The notes under the pieces were generated by a model. The model made no database searches, was not told where the DNA came from, and saw only the letters and a list, made by a program, of their open reading frames with translations. A stretch of DNA of 21,904 bases. Source: Gammaproteobacteria bacterium RIFCSPHIGHO2_12_FULL_37_34 (GTDB taxonomy: Bacteria > Pseudomonadota > Gammaproteobacteria > DSM-16500). The stretch is from contig MGXW01000065.1 in the NCBI GenBank assembly GCA_001801495.1, forward strand, positions 1 through 21,904, written 5' to 3'. Every line of letters starts with the position of its first letter. Position 1 is the first letter of the stretch. Shown here in pieces: positions 9,077 to 15,798 of this stretch. A program made the translations under genes and the position numbers.

Positions 9077-9094
9077 GCAGCATAGAATCATTTA

Positions 9095-9126
9095 AGGAGT
9101 TCTCGCGTTTCTCAGCGGGAACTCCT
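9095..9126. repeat. 12-bp stem hairpin at right end of the element
   Basis: AGGAGTTCTCGC (9095-9106) pairs with GCGGGAACTCCT (9115-9126) around an 8-base loop, with one G-T pair. It forms the right end of the MITE-like block, abutting the second GATTAATATC copy. Confidence 0.75.
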
Positions 9127-9205
9127 GATTAATATCTTGGTTTTGGCTGCATGGAGCCCCAAAGCATGTTTGTTTAGTAAATAATTGATAAAATTAGGAG
9201 ATAAT

Positions 9206-9451
9206 ATGAAAATTAAATTATTAGTGATCAGCAGCATACTTGCCGCAACCTTATCGTATGTTGCCCCTGTAGTTGCTGATGATGAGAATAGTAATCAAGC
9301 TATTTCAAGTTCCACTGATAATAATATGAATATGCAACTTGGTCAGGATAATAGCACATCAATGTCTGGCGCTGGTTCTTCTACTGATGCGAATGCCGCA
9401 GGTACCGATGAAGGCAGCCCAGATACAGCGACCGGTGATGATGATTATTAA
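9206..9451 (+). CDS. Small secreted, extremely acidic protein (81 aa)
   Basis: Not recognised. The ATG at 9206 is favoured because AGGAG lies 5 nt upstream and translation then begins with a clean signal peptide: MKIK, a hydrophobic core, and a likely cleavage site after APVVA (residue 24). The predicted mature part is 57 residues with 12 Asp/Glu and no Lys, Arg, His or Cys; the rest is mainly Ser, Asn, Thr, Gly, Ala and Met, ending GDDDY. Such a composition suggests an unstructured periplasmic or secreted polypeptide, possibly cation-binding. It sits alone between the repeat element and the EAL gene. It could be a lineage-specific exported protein; no function is assigned. Confidence 0.75.
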   Translation: MKIKLLVISSILAATLSYVAPVVADDENSNQAISSSTDNNMNMQLGQDNSTSMSGAGSSTDANAAGTDEGSPDTATGDDDY

Positions 9452-9501
9452 GGGTTCTCGGGGATAATTCTCATTTAGCCCATATTTTGTTCAATTTAAC
9501 C

Positions 9502-9515
9502 TATACTGCTAATAT
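9502..9515 (+). promoter_or_regulatory. Candidate -10 region for the EAL gene
   Basis: Two overlapping possibilities precede the gene: TATACT at 9502-9507 (5 of 6 consensus bases) without a good -35, and TAATAT at 9510-9515 with TTGTTC at 9487-9492 and a 17-bp spacer. Either gives a short leader. Consensus matching only. Confidence 0.3.
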
Positions 9516-9538
9516 TCACGGTATATTTTGGACAATTT

Positions 9539-10318
9539 ATGGGCAGTTTCACAAATACTAAATTAATCACTGACTTAAAAAAAGCCATCAATAATCATGA
9601 ACTTGTTTTGCATTACCAACCTCAATTTAATTTACATACTTCTTCCTTTGATGGAGTAGAAGCCTTATTGAGATGGCAGCATCCCAAAAAAGGTTTAGTA
9701 CAACCCAATGAGTTCATTCGATTTGCTGAAGAAACAGATCTTATTATTCATATTGGTGAGTGGGTTTTAAGGACCGCTTGTCAGCAATATATATTATGGC
9801 GAAATAAAGGGTTGAAACCGATACGCATAGCAGTCAATGTGGCTGAAAAGCAATTTCGTCAAGAAAACTTTGTCAATCATATTGCAGAGATGATACAGGA
9901 ATATGATCTAAACCCTCATTATTTAGAATTAGAAATTTTAGAAAATATTATTATTCATAAAGATGACAAAAAAATGACAAACACTATTCAACAATTGAAA
10001 CAATTAGGGGTATTAATAACCTTAGATGATTTTTGTACAAGATCAATGAAGGTCGATTACTTAACAAGCATTCCTATTGATAGAATTAAAATTGATAAAG
10101 AAGTAATTAAAAATTTGTGTGCTCATGAGGAAGCGGCTCGTGTTCGTGCTATTATAGAAATGGCACAGCATTTAAATATTCAAGTATTAGCAGAAGGTGT
10201 TGAATCTCGTGAACAGCTTCATTTGCTCTCATCTCAACACTGCGATATGGTTCAAGGATTTTATTTTTCTGAGCCATTATCCGGCGAAAAAATCGAACAA
10301 TTTTTTTTATCGTTATAA
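9539..10318 (+). CDS. Stand-alone EAL-domain protein, loop 6 degenerate
   Basis: EAL domains hydrolyse cyclic-di-GMP or, when degenerate, bind it or act by protein contact. The 259 residues are essentially one bare EAL domain with no GGDEF, sensor or membrane segment. Retained are E41 in VEALLRW, N100 in IAVNVAEKQF, the glutamates of LELEILEN (129-136), D163/D164, K184 in RIKIDKE, E219 in AEGVES and Q239 in VQGFYFSEPL. The loop that normally reads DDFGTGYSS is here DDFCTRSMK (163-171), losing both glycines and the serines thought to position metal and dimer interface. ELEILEN also replaces the usual T of ELEITES. Activity is therefore doubtful; a weak phosphodiesterase, sensor or anti-FlhDC-like role are alternatives. 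The ribosome site is a weak GGA 6 nt upstream. Confidence 0.9.
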   Translation: MGSFTNTKLITDLKKAINNHELVLHYQPQFNLHTSSFDGVEALLRWQHPKKGLVQPNEFIRFAEETDLIIHIGEWVLRTACQQYILWRNKGLKPIRIAVNVAEKQFRQENFVNHIAEMIQEYDLNPHYLELEILENIIIHKDDKKMTNTIQQLKQLGVLITLDDFCTRSMKVDYLTSIPIDRIKIDKEVIKNLCAHEEAARVRAIIEMAQHLNIQVLAEGVESREQLHLLSSQHCDMVQGFYFSEPLSGEKIEQFFLSL

Positions 10319-10339
10319 CAACTTTTTTATAAAAAATAT

Positions 10340-11227
10340 ATGTCAAATAAAACTAAAATAGCGATTATTATTGTTATTTTTTTATGGGCTTCTGCGTTTG
10401 TTGGCATTCGCGCTGGTTTGCGTGTTTACTCACCGGAAGGTTTAGCATTATTACGTTATTTGGTTGCCTCCGCTTGTATGGCAGTCATCTATTACTGTTT
10501 ACCACAAAAAAGCCTATTACATGTTCGAGATGTTTTAGCTTTATTGGGAATCGGTGCAGTTGGAATTGGTATTTATAATCTCACCTTAAACTATGGTGAG
10601 CTTTCAATCTCTTCTGGGATGACAAGCTTTATTACGAGTCAATCTCCCATTATTACGACAATTATCGCGGTTCTCTTTCTTGGCGAACAATTAAATACCA
10701 TGCGCTGTTTAGGTTTTCTTGTGAGTGTATTTGGAGTGGCGCTCATTGCGATGGGTGAAATAGGAGGTTTTAAATGGGATATGGGCATTACTTATGTTTT
10801 ACTGGCAACGTTAGCGGCTGGTTGTTATTCAGTTTTACAAAAACCTTTTCTAAAAAAATATCATGTTATAGAAGCAACCACTTATGTCATTTGGGGCGGC
10901 ACATTATTTTTAGCCATCTATACACCACAATTGCAACATGATTTATTAACTGCTTCATTTGATGCTACGTTGACAGTTGTTTATTTAGGCATATTCCCTG
11001 CAGCCATTGGTTATCTTGGTTGGAGTTATGTTTTAGCGGATATTCCAGCATCAAAAGCAGTTAGTTTTCTTTATTTCATGCCATTTTTAGCAACACTTTT
11101 AGGTTGGTTATGTTTGGACGAGGTTCCAGTATGGCTCTCGTTGGTTGGTGGGATATTGGCAATTGGCGGCATTTGGTTGATTAATCGTTCTTATGTACCA
11201 GTAAAAATAAAAGCAGACGTTGAATAA
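10340..11227 (+). CDS. EamA/DMT-family transporter
   Basis: Inner-membrane drug/metabolite transporter superfamily member, 295 residues, with about ten hydrophobic helices made of two EamA repeats. The first repeat begins IIIVIFLWASAFVGIRAGL and ends in SPIITTIIAVLFLGEQLN, the typical conserved end of an EamA half; the second repeat ends with FLYFMPFLATLLGWLCLDE. Substrate cannot be deduced; family members export amino acids, metabolites or drugs. It starts 21 bp after the EAL gene and is followed 9 bp later by the arginase-family gene, so all may be one transcript. Being next to an arginase-type enzyme makes an amine or amino acid conceivable, which is inference only. Confidence 0.85.
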   Translation: MSNKTKIAIIIVIFLWASAFVGIRAGLRVYSPEGLALLRYLVASACMAVIYYCLPQKSLLHVRDVLALLGIGAVGIGIYNLTLNYGELSISSGMTSFITSQSPIITTIIAVLFLGEQLNTMRCLGFLVSVFGVALIAMGEIGGFKWDMGITYVLLATLAAGCYSVLQKPFLKKYHVIEATTYVIWGGTLFLAIYTPQLQHDLLTASFDATLTVVYLGIFPAAIGYLGWSYVLADIPASKAVSFLYFMPFLATLLGWLCLDEVPVWLSLVGGILAIGGIWLINRSYVPVKIKADVE

Positions 11228-11236
11228 ATTCTTACT

Positions 11237-12115
11237 ATGACTTCCAATAAATTCAATTTAATTAGTTATGCTTCCGGATTGGGGGGTGTTGATCTGCGTT
11301 GTGGCGAAGGGCCACTAGTCATTAAACGCGTTATTCATGCAACTGAAGTGTCCTGGGATGAACCTATTTTCCCGCCTATTCCACTCTCATTACGTATTGA
11401 TGAAGCAGTAAAACAAATGTGTGAAACACTCGCGAAAAAAGTTTCAGCAATGGTTATGAGAAAGCAATTTGTTACTGTCTTAGGAGGGGATCATACTGCG
11501 GCAATTGGTACATGGAGTGGTGTATATGATGCATTGCATGCGCAAGGAGATATAGGGTTATTGTGGATAGATGCACACATGGATAGTCATACACCCAAAA
11601 CAACGGAATCAGGCCGCCTACATGGCATGCCTTTGGCTACTTTAATGGGATATGGTTATCCCTCTTTAACGACTATTTTGCATTCTTCACCAAAAATAAA
11701 ACCTGAACACCTCTGTTTAATTGGGGTGCGTAGTTATGAACGTAGTGAGGCAGAATTATTGAAACGATTGAATGTTCGTATTTATTTTATGGATGAAATA
11801 AAAGCGCGTGGATTTCAGACTATTTTCAAAGAAGCTATAGAAATTGTTTGTCAGTATACAATTGGTTATGGTATTTCATTAGATTTAGATAGCATTGATC
11901 CTAAAGAAGCGCCTGCTGTTGATGTACCTGCACCAAATGGTTTGCATGCAAAAGATTTAATGAGTGAAATCATCGCAACCATGTGTGATCCTAAATTAGT
12001 TGCAATGGAAATTGTTGAGTTTGATCCATCACGGGATATAAATGATAAAACACAGAAATTAATTGTTGATTTAATGAATGCAATGATAAAGAAACGTTTT
12101 CATGCTAAGACTTGA
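11237..12115 (+). CDS. Arginase/agmatinase-family Mn-dependent ureohydrolase
   Basis: Ureohydrolases split guanidino substrates to urea with a dinuclear manganese centre. The metal ligands are all visible: H86 in GGDHT, D112/H114/D116 in DAHMDSHTP, and D216/D218 in SLDLDSIDP. The substrate-site HGMP after ESGRL (H129) and the SIDP...PAPNGL ending fit arginase more than agmatinase, giving 292 residues as usual. Unusual are DAHMDSHTP where arginases have DAHADINTP, and VDVPAPNG where they have TGTPVxGG, so arginine specificity is not certain and agmatinase or formiminoglutamase-like use remains possible. The gene begins 9 bp after the transporter without a clear ribosome site and overlaps the next gene by 14 nt. 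Confidence 0.85.
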   Translation: MTSNKFNLISYASGLGGVDLRCGEGPLVIKRVIHATEVSWDEPIFPPIPLSLRIDEAVKQMCETLAKKVSAMVMRKQFVTVLGGDHTAAIGTWSGVYDALHAQGDIGLLWIDAHMDSHTPKTTESGRLHGMPLATLMGYGYPSLTTILHSSPKIKPEHLCLIGVRSYERSEAELLKRLNVRIYFMDEIKARGFQTIFKEAIEIVCQYTIGYGISLDLDSIDPKEAPAVDVPAPNGLHAKDLMSEIIATMCDPKLVAMEIVEFDPSRDINDKTQKLIVDLMNAMIKKRFHAKT

Positions 12116-12578
12116 AATAAGTATTGCTGAACAGAGAATGGTTGTTTTGAAGAATGAACAATATCTGTGTGCTTATCTGATTTCGACAGCAAGAAAAGGT
12201 GTGGGAGAAACACGTGGTAGCGAACAAACCCCCAGAGGTTGGCATCTTGTACGTGCAAAAATAGGTAAAGATAGCCCTATTAATTCCGTTTTTGTTAGTA
12301 GACGACCAACGGGTGAAATTTATCACCCTCACATGAGAGAAACTTATCCAGAACGTGATTGGATTTTAACACGTATTTTCTGGTTAAGTGGATTAGAAGT
12401 AGGTAAAAATCGATTAGGTCAAGTTGATACTATGCGGCGTTATATTTACATTCATGGATCGCCAGATGATATTAGGATGGGGCAACCCGGCTCAAAAGGA
12501 TGCATTCGGATGCATAATAAAGACATTATTAAATTATTTGAACAAATTCCAGTAGGCATCCGTGTTTTGATTCGATAA
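12102..12578 (+). CDS. L,D-transpeptidase (YkuD) domain protein without signal peptide
   Basis: YkuD-fold enzymes form or exchange 3-3 or lipoprotein cross-links in peptidoglycan through an active-site cysteine. The signature is complete: YIHGSPDD (His118, Gly119) and GSKGCIRMHNKDI (Ser131, Cys134, Arg136). At 158 residues the protein is just the catalytic domain, starting MLRLEISIAEQRMVV, with no signal peptide, LysM or membrane anchor, so it would stay in the cytoplasm unless exported by another route. The ATG lies within the last codons of the arginase-family gene (14-nt overlap), indicating translational coupling. Role could be recycling or modification of cytoplasmic muropeptide precursors rather than wall cross-linking. 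Confidence 0.88.
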   Translation: MLRLEISIAEQRMVVLKNEQYLCAYLISTARKGVGETRGSEQTPRGWHLVRAKIGKDSPINSVFVSRRPTGEIYHPHMRETYPERDWILTRIFWLSGLEVGKNRLGQVDTMRRYIYIHGSPDDIRMGQPGSKGCIRMHNKDIIKLFEQIPVGIRVLIR

Positions 12579-12662
12579 TATGCGTTATGCTATTTAATAA
12601 GAGATAAAAAAATCGAATATTTTGAGGTAGGTGTGTATGCCTCAGATAATGGCGAGGTGGTC

Positions 12663-13253
12663 ATGGCAGATACAGTTCACAAATTCTTAGATTTTTGGTT
12701 TGGCCATCTTGGTTCAGCTGATTTACCATCGAGTGATCGCACTAGTTTGTGGTTTGGTGAAAATGATCCTGCTAAGCAGCAATTAATGCAATCGTTCGAA
12801 AAAGAATTTCAAGATGCTACAGTGGGACACTTAGATGATTGGGCAGAAACACCACGCGGACGTTTAGCTTTAATTATTTTGCTTGATCAATTTCCTCGCT
12901 ATCTCTATCGACATTCATCTCAGGCATTTGCTTATGATGAAAATGCAAGACAATTGTGTATAGATGGGCTTAGAGAACAAATGGATAAATCACTTACATT
13001 AATTGAGCGCGTCTTTTTTTATATGCCTCTTGTGCATACAGAAAATTCAGAAACTCAAGAACAATCGATTCGTTTATATCAAGAGTTGACTTCTTTATCG
13101 ATGAGTGAAACTGTACAGGTCTATCAATTGTTTTTAGCTTATGCTTATGCACATTTTCGAGTGATTAAACAATTTGGTCGCTTTCCGCAACGCAATAAGA
13201 TGTTAGGCCGCAAATCGACTCCCGCGGAAGTAGAATTTTTGAAAAATGCGTAA
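12663..13253 (+). CDS. DUF924 family protein
   Basis: Belongs to the DUF924 family (TPR-like helical fold, function unknown). Family features are the opening FLDFWFG, then LWFG, the PRGRLALIILLDQFPRYLYR block, AFAYDENARQL and the FFYMPLVHTEN and HFRVIKQFGRFPQRN motifs. The ATG at 12663 (196 residues) is preferred: GAGG lies 5 nt upstream and DFWFG then falls near the N-terminus as in relatives. An in-frame GTG at 12633 with GAGGT upstream is an alternative that adds ten residues. It ends 24 bp before the tRNA gene. Confidence 0.85.
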   Translation: MADTVHKFLDFWFGHLGSADLPSSDRTSLWFGENDPAKQQLMQSFEKEFQDATVGHLDDWAETPRGRLALIILLDQFPRYLYRHSSQAFAYDENARQLCIDGLREQMDKSLTLIERVFFYMPLVHTENSETQEQSIRLYQELTSLSMSETVQVYQLFLAYAYAHFRVIKQFGRFPQRNKMLGRKSTPAEVEFLKNA

Positions 13254-13277
13254 TATTATTTGGTTGTATTATCCTAT

Positions 13278-13350
<73 letters not shown>

Positions 13351-13367
13351 AAAAGAGATGAACATTC

Positions 13368-14096
13368 TTACATTTTCTTCATCAGCAAGGTCACTTCTTC
13401 ATCCGATAAGTCTGCATAGTGTCCGCGTCGTAATCCTGCAGGTAAATAAATAGAGCCAAAGCGAATACGAATCAGCCGACTGATTGTACAACCTACTCCT
13501 TCCCAAAGACGACGCACTAAACGATTGCGACCTTCAGTAACAATTACATGATACCAATGATTCGATCCACTGCCACCGGCATCTGTGATTTGATTAAAAT
13601 GTGCAATACCATCTTCCAGTTTTATCCCTTTTTTTAACTTCGTTATGATTTCTGATGTAACCTCACCACGCACTCGTACAGCGTATTCACGTTCAATTTG
13701 TGAGCGAGGATGCATGAGACGATTAGCTAACTCGCCATCATTGGTGATGAGTAATAATCCTGAAGTATTAAAATCCAACCTACCAACGCAAATCCAACGA
13801 TTGTTGCGAATGAGCGGAAGACGTTCGAAGATAGTTGTTCTTCCCTCCGGATCGTGACGAGTGCACAATTCACCTTCTGGTTTGTGATATAACAACACAC
13901 GGGATTTTTGCTGCTGGCTTTTAATCAATTTAATTTCGCGCCCATCTACGCAGACTTTATCATGATAAGTCATACGATCTCCGATGGTAGCTATTTTGCC
14001 ATTGACGGTTATTCTACCGGCTTGTATCCACGTTTCAATTTGTCGGCGTGAAGCTATTCCTGCATGCGCAAGTATTTTTTGAATTTTTTCGGTCAT
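13368..14096 (-). CDS. rluB: 23S rRNA pseudouridine synthase, RluB/RsuA family
   Basis: Converts a uridine of the 23S rRNA peptidyl-transferase region to pseudouridine. It has an N-terminal S4 RNA-binding domain (EKIQKILAHAGIASRR... to about 60) and the catalytic domain with GRLDFNTSGLLLITNDG, where D108 is the nucleophile; REYAVRVRGEV and EGRNRLVRRLWEGVG follow. The last motif has Leu where RluB usually has Glu. At 242 residues it lacks the basic C-terminal extension of E. coli RluB. It follows scpB by 11 bp on the same strand, the usual gammaproteobacterial scpB-rluB pairing, which is the main reason for RluB over RluE or RluF. Confidence 0.88.
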   Translation of the reverse strand: MTEKIQKILAHAGIASRRQIETWIQAGRITVNGKIATIGDRMTYHDKVCVDGREIKLIKSQQQKSRVLLYHKPEGELCTRHDPEGRTTIFERLPLIRNNRWICVGRLDFNTSGLLLITNDGELANRLMHPRSQIEREYAVRVRGEVTSEIITKLKKGIKLEDGIAHFNQITDAGGSGSNHWYHVIVTEGRNRLVRRLWEGVGCTISRLIRIRFGSIYLPAGLRRGHYADLSDEEVTLLMKKM

Positions 14097-14107
14097 ATGT
14101 AAGGGTG

Positions 14108-14779
14108 TTATATTGGTGCTACTAGCACACCATCACTATCGTCATCATTTAGTAGGGCATTGCGTTCTTCAGGAATCACTTCACTATTGTTTAGTTCAAG
14201 TCGGCTATTTTCTAAAGCTAGTTGCACTTGAATTTGTCTATCTTGTGTTTCGAAATTTTTAAATTCTGCTAAAGTAGGTAATTCAGTCAGTGATTTTAAA
14301 TTGAAATGATCGAGAAATGTTTTGGTTGTACCTAAAACGGCTGGTTTTCCAGGTAGTTCGCGATAACCTAATACTTTCACCCATTCACGTTCGAGCAGCG
14401 CTTTCATGATATTACTACTGACTGTGACGCCGCGAATTTGCTCGATTTCAGCACGCGTAATGGGTTGTCGGTAAGCAATGATGGCAAGTGTCTCTAAAAA
14501 AGCGCGAGAATAACGTGGGGGCCGTTCTTCCCACAAACGACTGAGCCAAGGGCTAAATTCGACTTTAGCTTGTAGACGATAGCCGCTCGCTACTTCTTGT
14601 AACTCGATACCACTTTCTTTATGGCGATCACAAATAGCAGTCAACATGGCTTTTATTTCTGTGGTTGATGGTTGTTCTTCTTCTTCTTTGAAGAGATGTT
14701 GTATGGATGAGATGCTTAATGGATGTTCTGCTACCATTAGTGCAGCTTCGATGATGGCTTGTAATTTGTTGGCGCTCAT
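14108..14779 (-). CDS. scpB: Segregation and condensation protein B
   Basis: Winged-helix partner in the Smc-ScpA-ScpB chromosome condensation complex. Recognisable blocks are MSANKLQAIIEAALMVAEHPLS near the start, SRAFLETLAIIAYRQPITRAEIEQIRGV in the second winged helix, and LGYRELPGKPAVLGTTKTFLDHF. The ATG at 14779 is preferred because it matches the family start; an in-frame upstream ATG at 14839 would add 20 unrelated residues reaching nearly to the ribF start codon. The C-terminal tail is acidic and variable. Normally scpA lies directly upstream, but here the upstream neighbour is the divergent ribF. Confidence 0.92.
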   Translation of the reverse strand: MSANKLQAIIEAALMVAEHPLSISSIQHLFKEEEEQPSTTEIKAMLTAICDRHKESGIELQEVASGYRLQAKVEFSPWLSRLWEERPPRYSRAFLETLAIIAYRQPITRAEIEQIRGVTVSSNIMKALLEREWVKVLGYRELPGKPAVLGTTKTFLDHFNLKSLTELPTLAEFKNFETQDRQIQVQLALENSRLELNNSEVIPEERNALLNDDDSDGVLVAPI

Positions 14780-14781
14780 AG

Positions 14782-14809
14782 TTGGTTGCCTTTGATTGTT
14801 TAATAATAT
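14782..14809 (+). promoter_or_regulatory. Candidate sigma-70 promoter for ribF
   Basis: TTGGTT at 14782-14787 and TAATAT at 14804-14809, 16-bp spacer, in the 66-bp gap between divergent scpB and ribF. Consensus match only. It supports the shorter scpB start, since the longer one would run through this gap. Confidence 0.3.
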
Positions 14810-14845
14810 GCTAGCAAAAAATTCCGCTTTAAAATACATTGACGC

Positions 14846-15790
14846 ATGATGCTAACGACAATTATTCGCTCATTATACAATATTAAGCCCCCGCTATGTG
14901 GAGGCGTGATTACTATTGGTAATTTTGATGGTGTTCATATAGGACATCAACAATTAATTGCGCAGCTGGTAAGCAAGGCAAAGGAATTAAGCGCACCTTC
15001 ATTGGTGGTTACTTTTGAGCCCCATCCATTTGAATTTTTTTTAGGGAAAAATTGTCACATTCCCAGAATTACTCGTTTACGGGAAAAATGGGCAGCCCTA
15101 AGCCATTGCGCCGTCAACCATATAATAATAATTAATTTTAATCAACAAGTTGCAAATATAACTGCAAGTGATTTCGTCAAACTGATTCATCGTGAATTGC
15201 ACCCCAAGCACATCATTATTGGGGATGATTTTCGTTTTGGCTATCAACGTCAAGGTGATTTTCAATTGCTAGATCGGATGGGTCAGCAATTAGGTTTTAC
15301 CACTCAAAGTATACCGACTGTGTTGGTTGATGAGGAAAGAGTGAGTAGCACACGAGTACGAGCAGCTTTGATGGAAGGGAAGTTGGATTTAGCGAAGCGT
15401 TTGCTCAATCGACCCTATTGTATGTTGGGTCGAATAAGAGGAGGTAAGCAATTAGGCCGGCAATTGGGTTTTCCAACAGCAAATATTGCTTTGCACCGTC
15501 ACCTCACTCCAATCACGGGAATTTATACTGTTTATGTGCATGGCATTACGCATGATTTACCTTGGCCAGGAGTTGCAAGTATTGGAACTCGGCCGACTAT
15601 TGGTGGCACTCAAGCGCTACTCGAGGTACACTTGTTGGATTTTCACCATACTATTTATGGGAAAAATGTAAGCATCGAATTTTGTAAAAAATTGCGTGAT
15701 GAAATGTACTTCCCAAATTTAAATTTGCTGAAGGAGCAAATTGCAAACGATGTGGCAGTGGCAAGAATGTTTTTTAATGAAAGAAAATAG
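14846..15790 (+). CDS. ribF: Bifunctional riboflavin kinase / FAD synthetase
   Basis: Phosphorylates riboflavin to FMN and adenylylates FMN to FAD. The N-terminal nucleotidyltransferase domain shows ITIGNFDGVHIGHQQLI (residues 22-38, with the HxGH motif), VTFEPHP, IIGDDFRFGYQRQGD and the SSTRVR motif near 166. The C-terminal riboflavin kinase domain shows GRxLGFPTANI (about 204-213), GIYTVYV, and ASIGTRPTIGG. Length 314 is normal. Start codon could be either of the tandem ATGs at 14846 and 14849; neither has a clear ribosome site. It heads the conserved ribF-ileS-lspA cluster. Confidence 0.96.
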   Translation: MMLTTIIRSLYNIKPPLCGGVITIGNFDGVHIGHQQLIAQLVSKAKELSAPSLVVTFEPHPFEFFLGKNCHIPRITRLREKWAALSHCAVNHIIIINFNQQVANITASDFVKLIHRELHPKHIIIGDDFRFGYQRQGDFQLLDRMGQQLGFTTQSIPTVLVDEERVSSTRVRAALMEGKLDLAKRLLNRPYCMLGRIRGGKQLGRQLGFPTANIALHRHLTPITGIYTVYVHGITHDLPWPGVASIGTRPTIGGTQALLEVHLLDFHHTIYGKNVSIEFCKKLRDEMYFPNLNLLKEQIANDVAVARMFFNERK

Positions 15791-15798
15791 GGTGTGAC

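Larger units (their letters stand above)
8974..9136. repeat. MITE-like non-coding element with 10-bp direct-repeat flanks
   Basis: GATTAATATC occurs at 8974-8983 and again at 9127-9136, bracketing a 143-bp non-coding segment. Just inside, the two ends are imperfect inverted repeats: the left reads TTCCCGCT-AACATT-ACGCGA, and the right on the opposite strand reads TTCCCGCT-GAGAA-ACGCGA. The interior holds a perfect 34-bp palindrome and a second hairpin. This layout (target-like duplication, terminal inverted repeats, no ORF, strong foldback) is that of a miniature inverted-repeat element. A competing reading is partial duplication: AATCATTTA(G/A)GG also occurs twice, at 8959 and 9086. No transposase is present in the window. 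Confidence 0.5.
8639..9205. other. Gene-free stretch rich in inverted repeats
   Basis: No convincing coding sequence is seen in these 567 bases on either strand. The left part (8639-8880) is AT-rich, with a short inverted repeat at 8824-8838 (TTAAGG, loop GAA, CCTTAA) followed by T-rich sequence. The right part holds a 12-base imperfect tandem motif (8891-8924), a MITE-like block (8974-9136) and, at 9142-9163, a small TTTGG...CCAAA hairpin. The last 50 bases are the leader of the small secreted protein gene. Confidence 0.7.

Noticed and set aside
9019..9126. Palindrome and hairpins as a CRISPR array or riboswitch
   Set aside because: The repeats are not regularly spaced with unique spacers, no cas genes are present, and no known riboswitch core is recognisable ahead of the small secreted protein.
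10152..10346. Minus-strand frame of 64 codons across the EAL gene end
   Set aside because: Overlaps the conserved end of the EAL domain and has no ribosome site or family resemblance.
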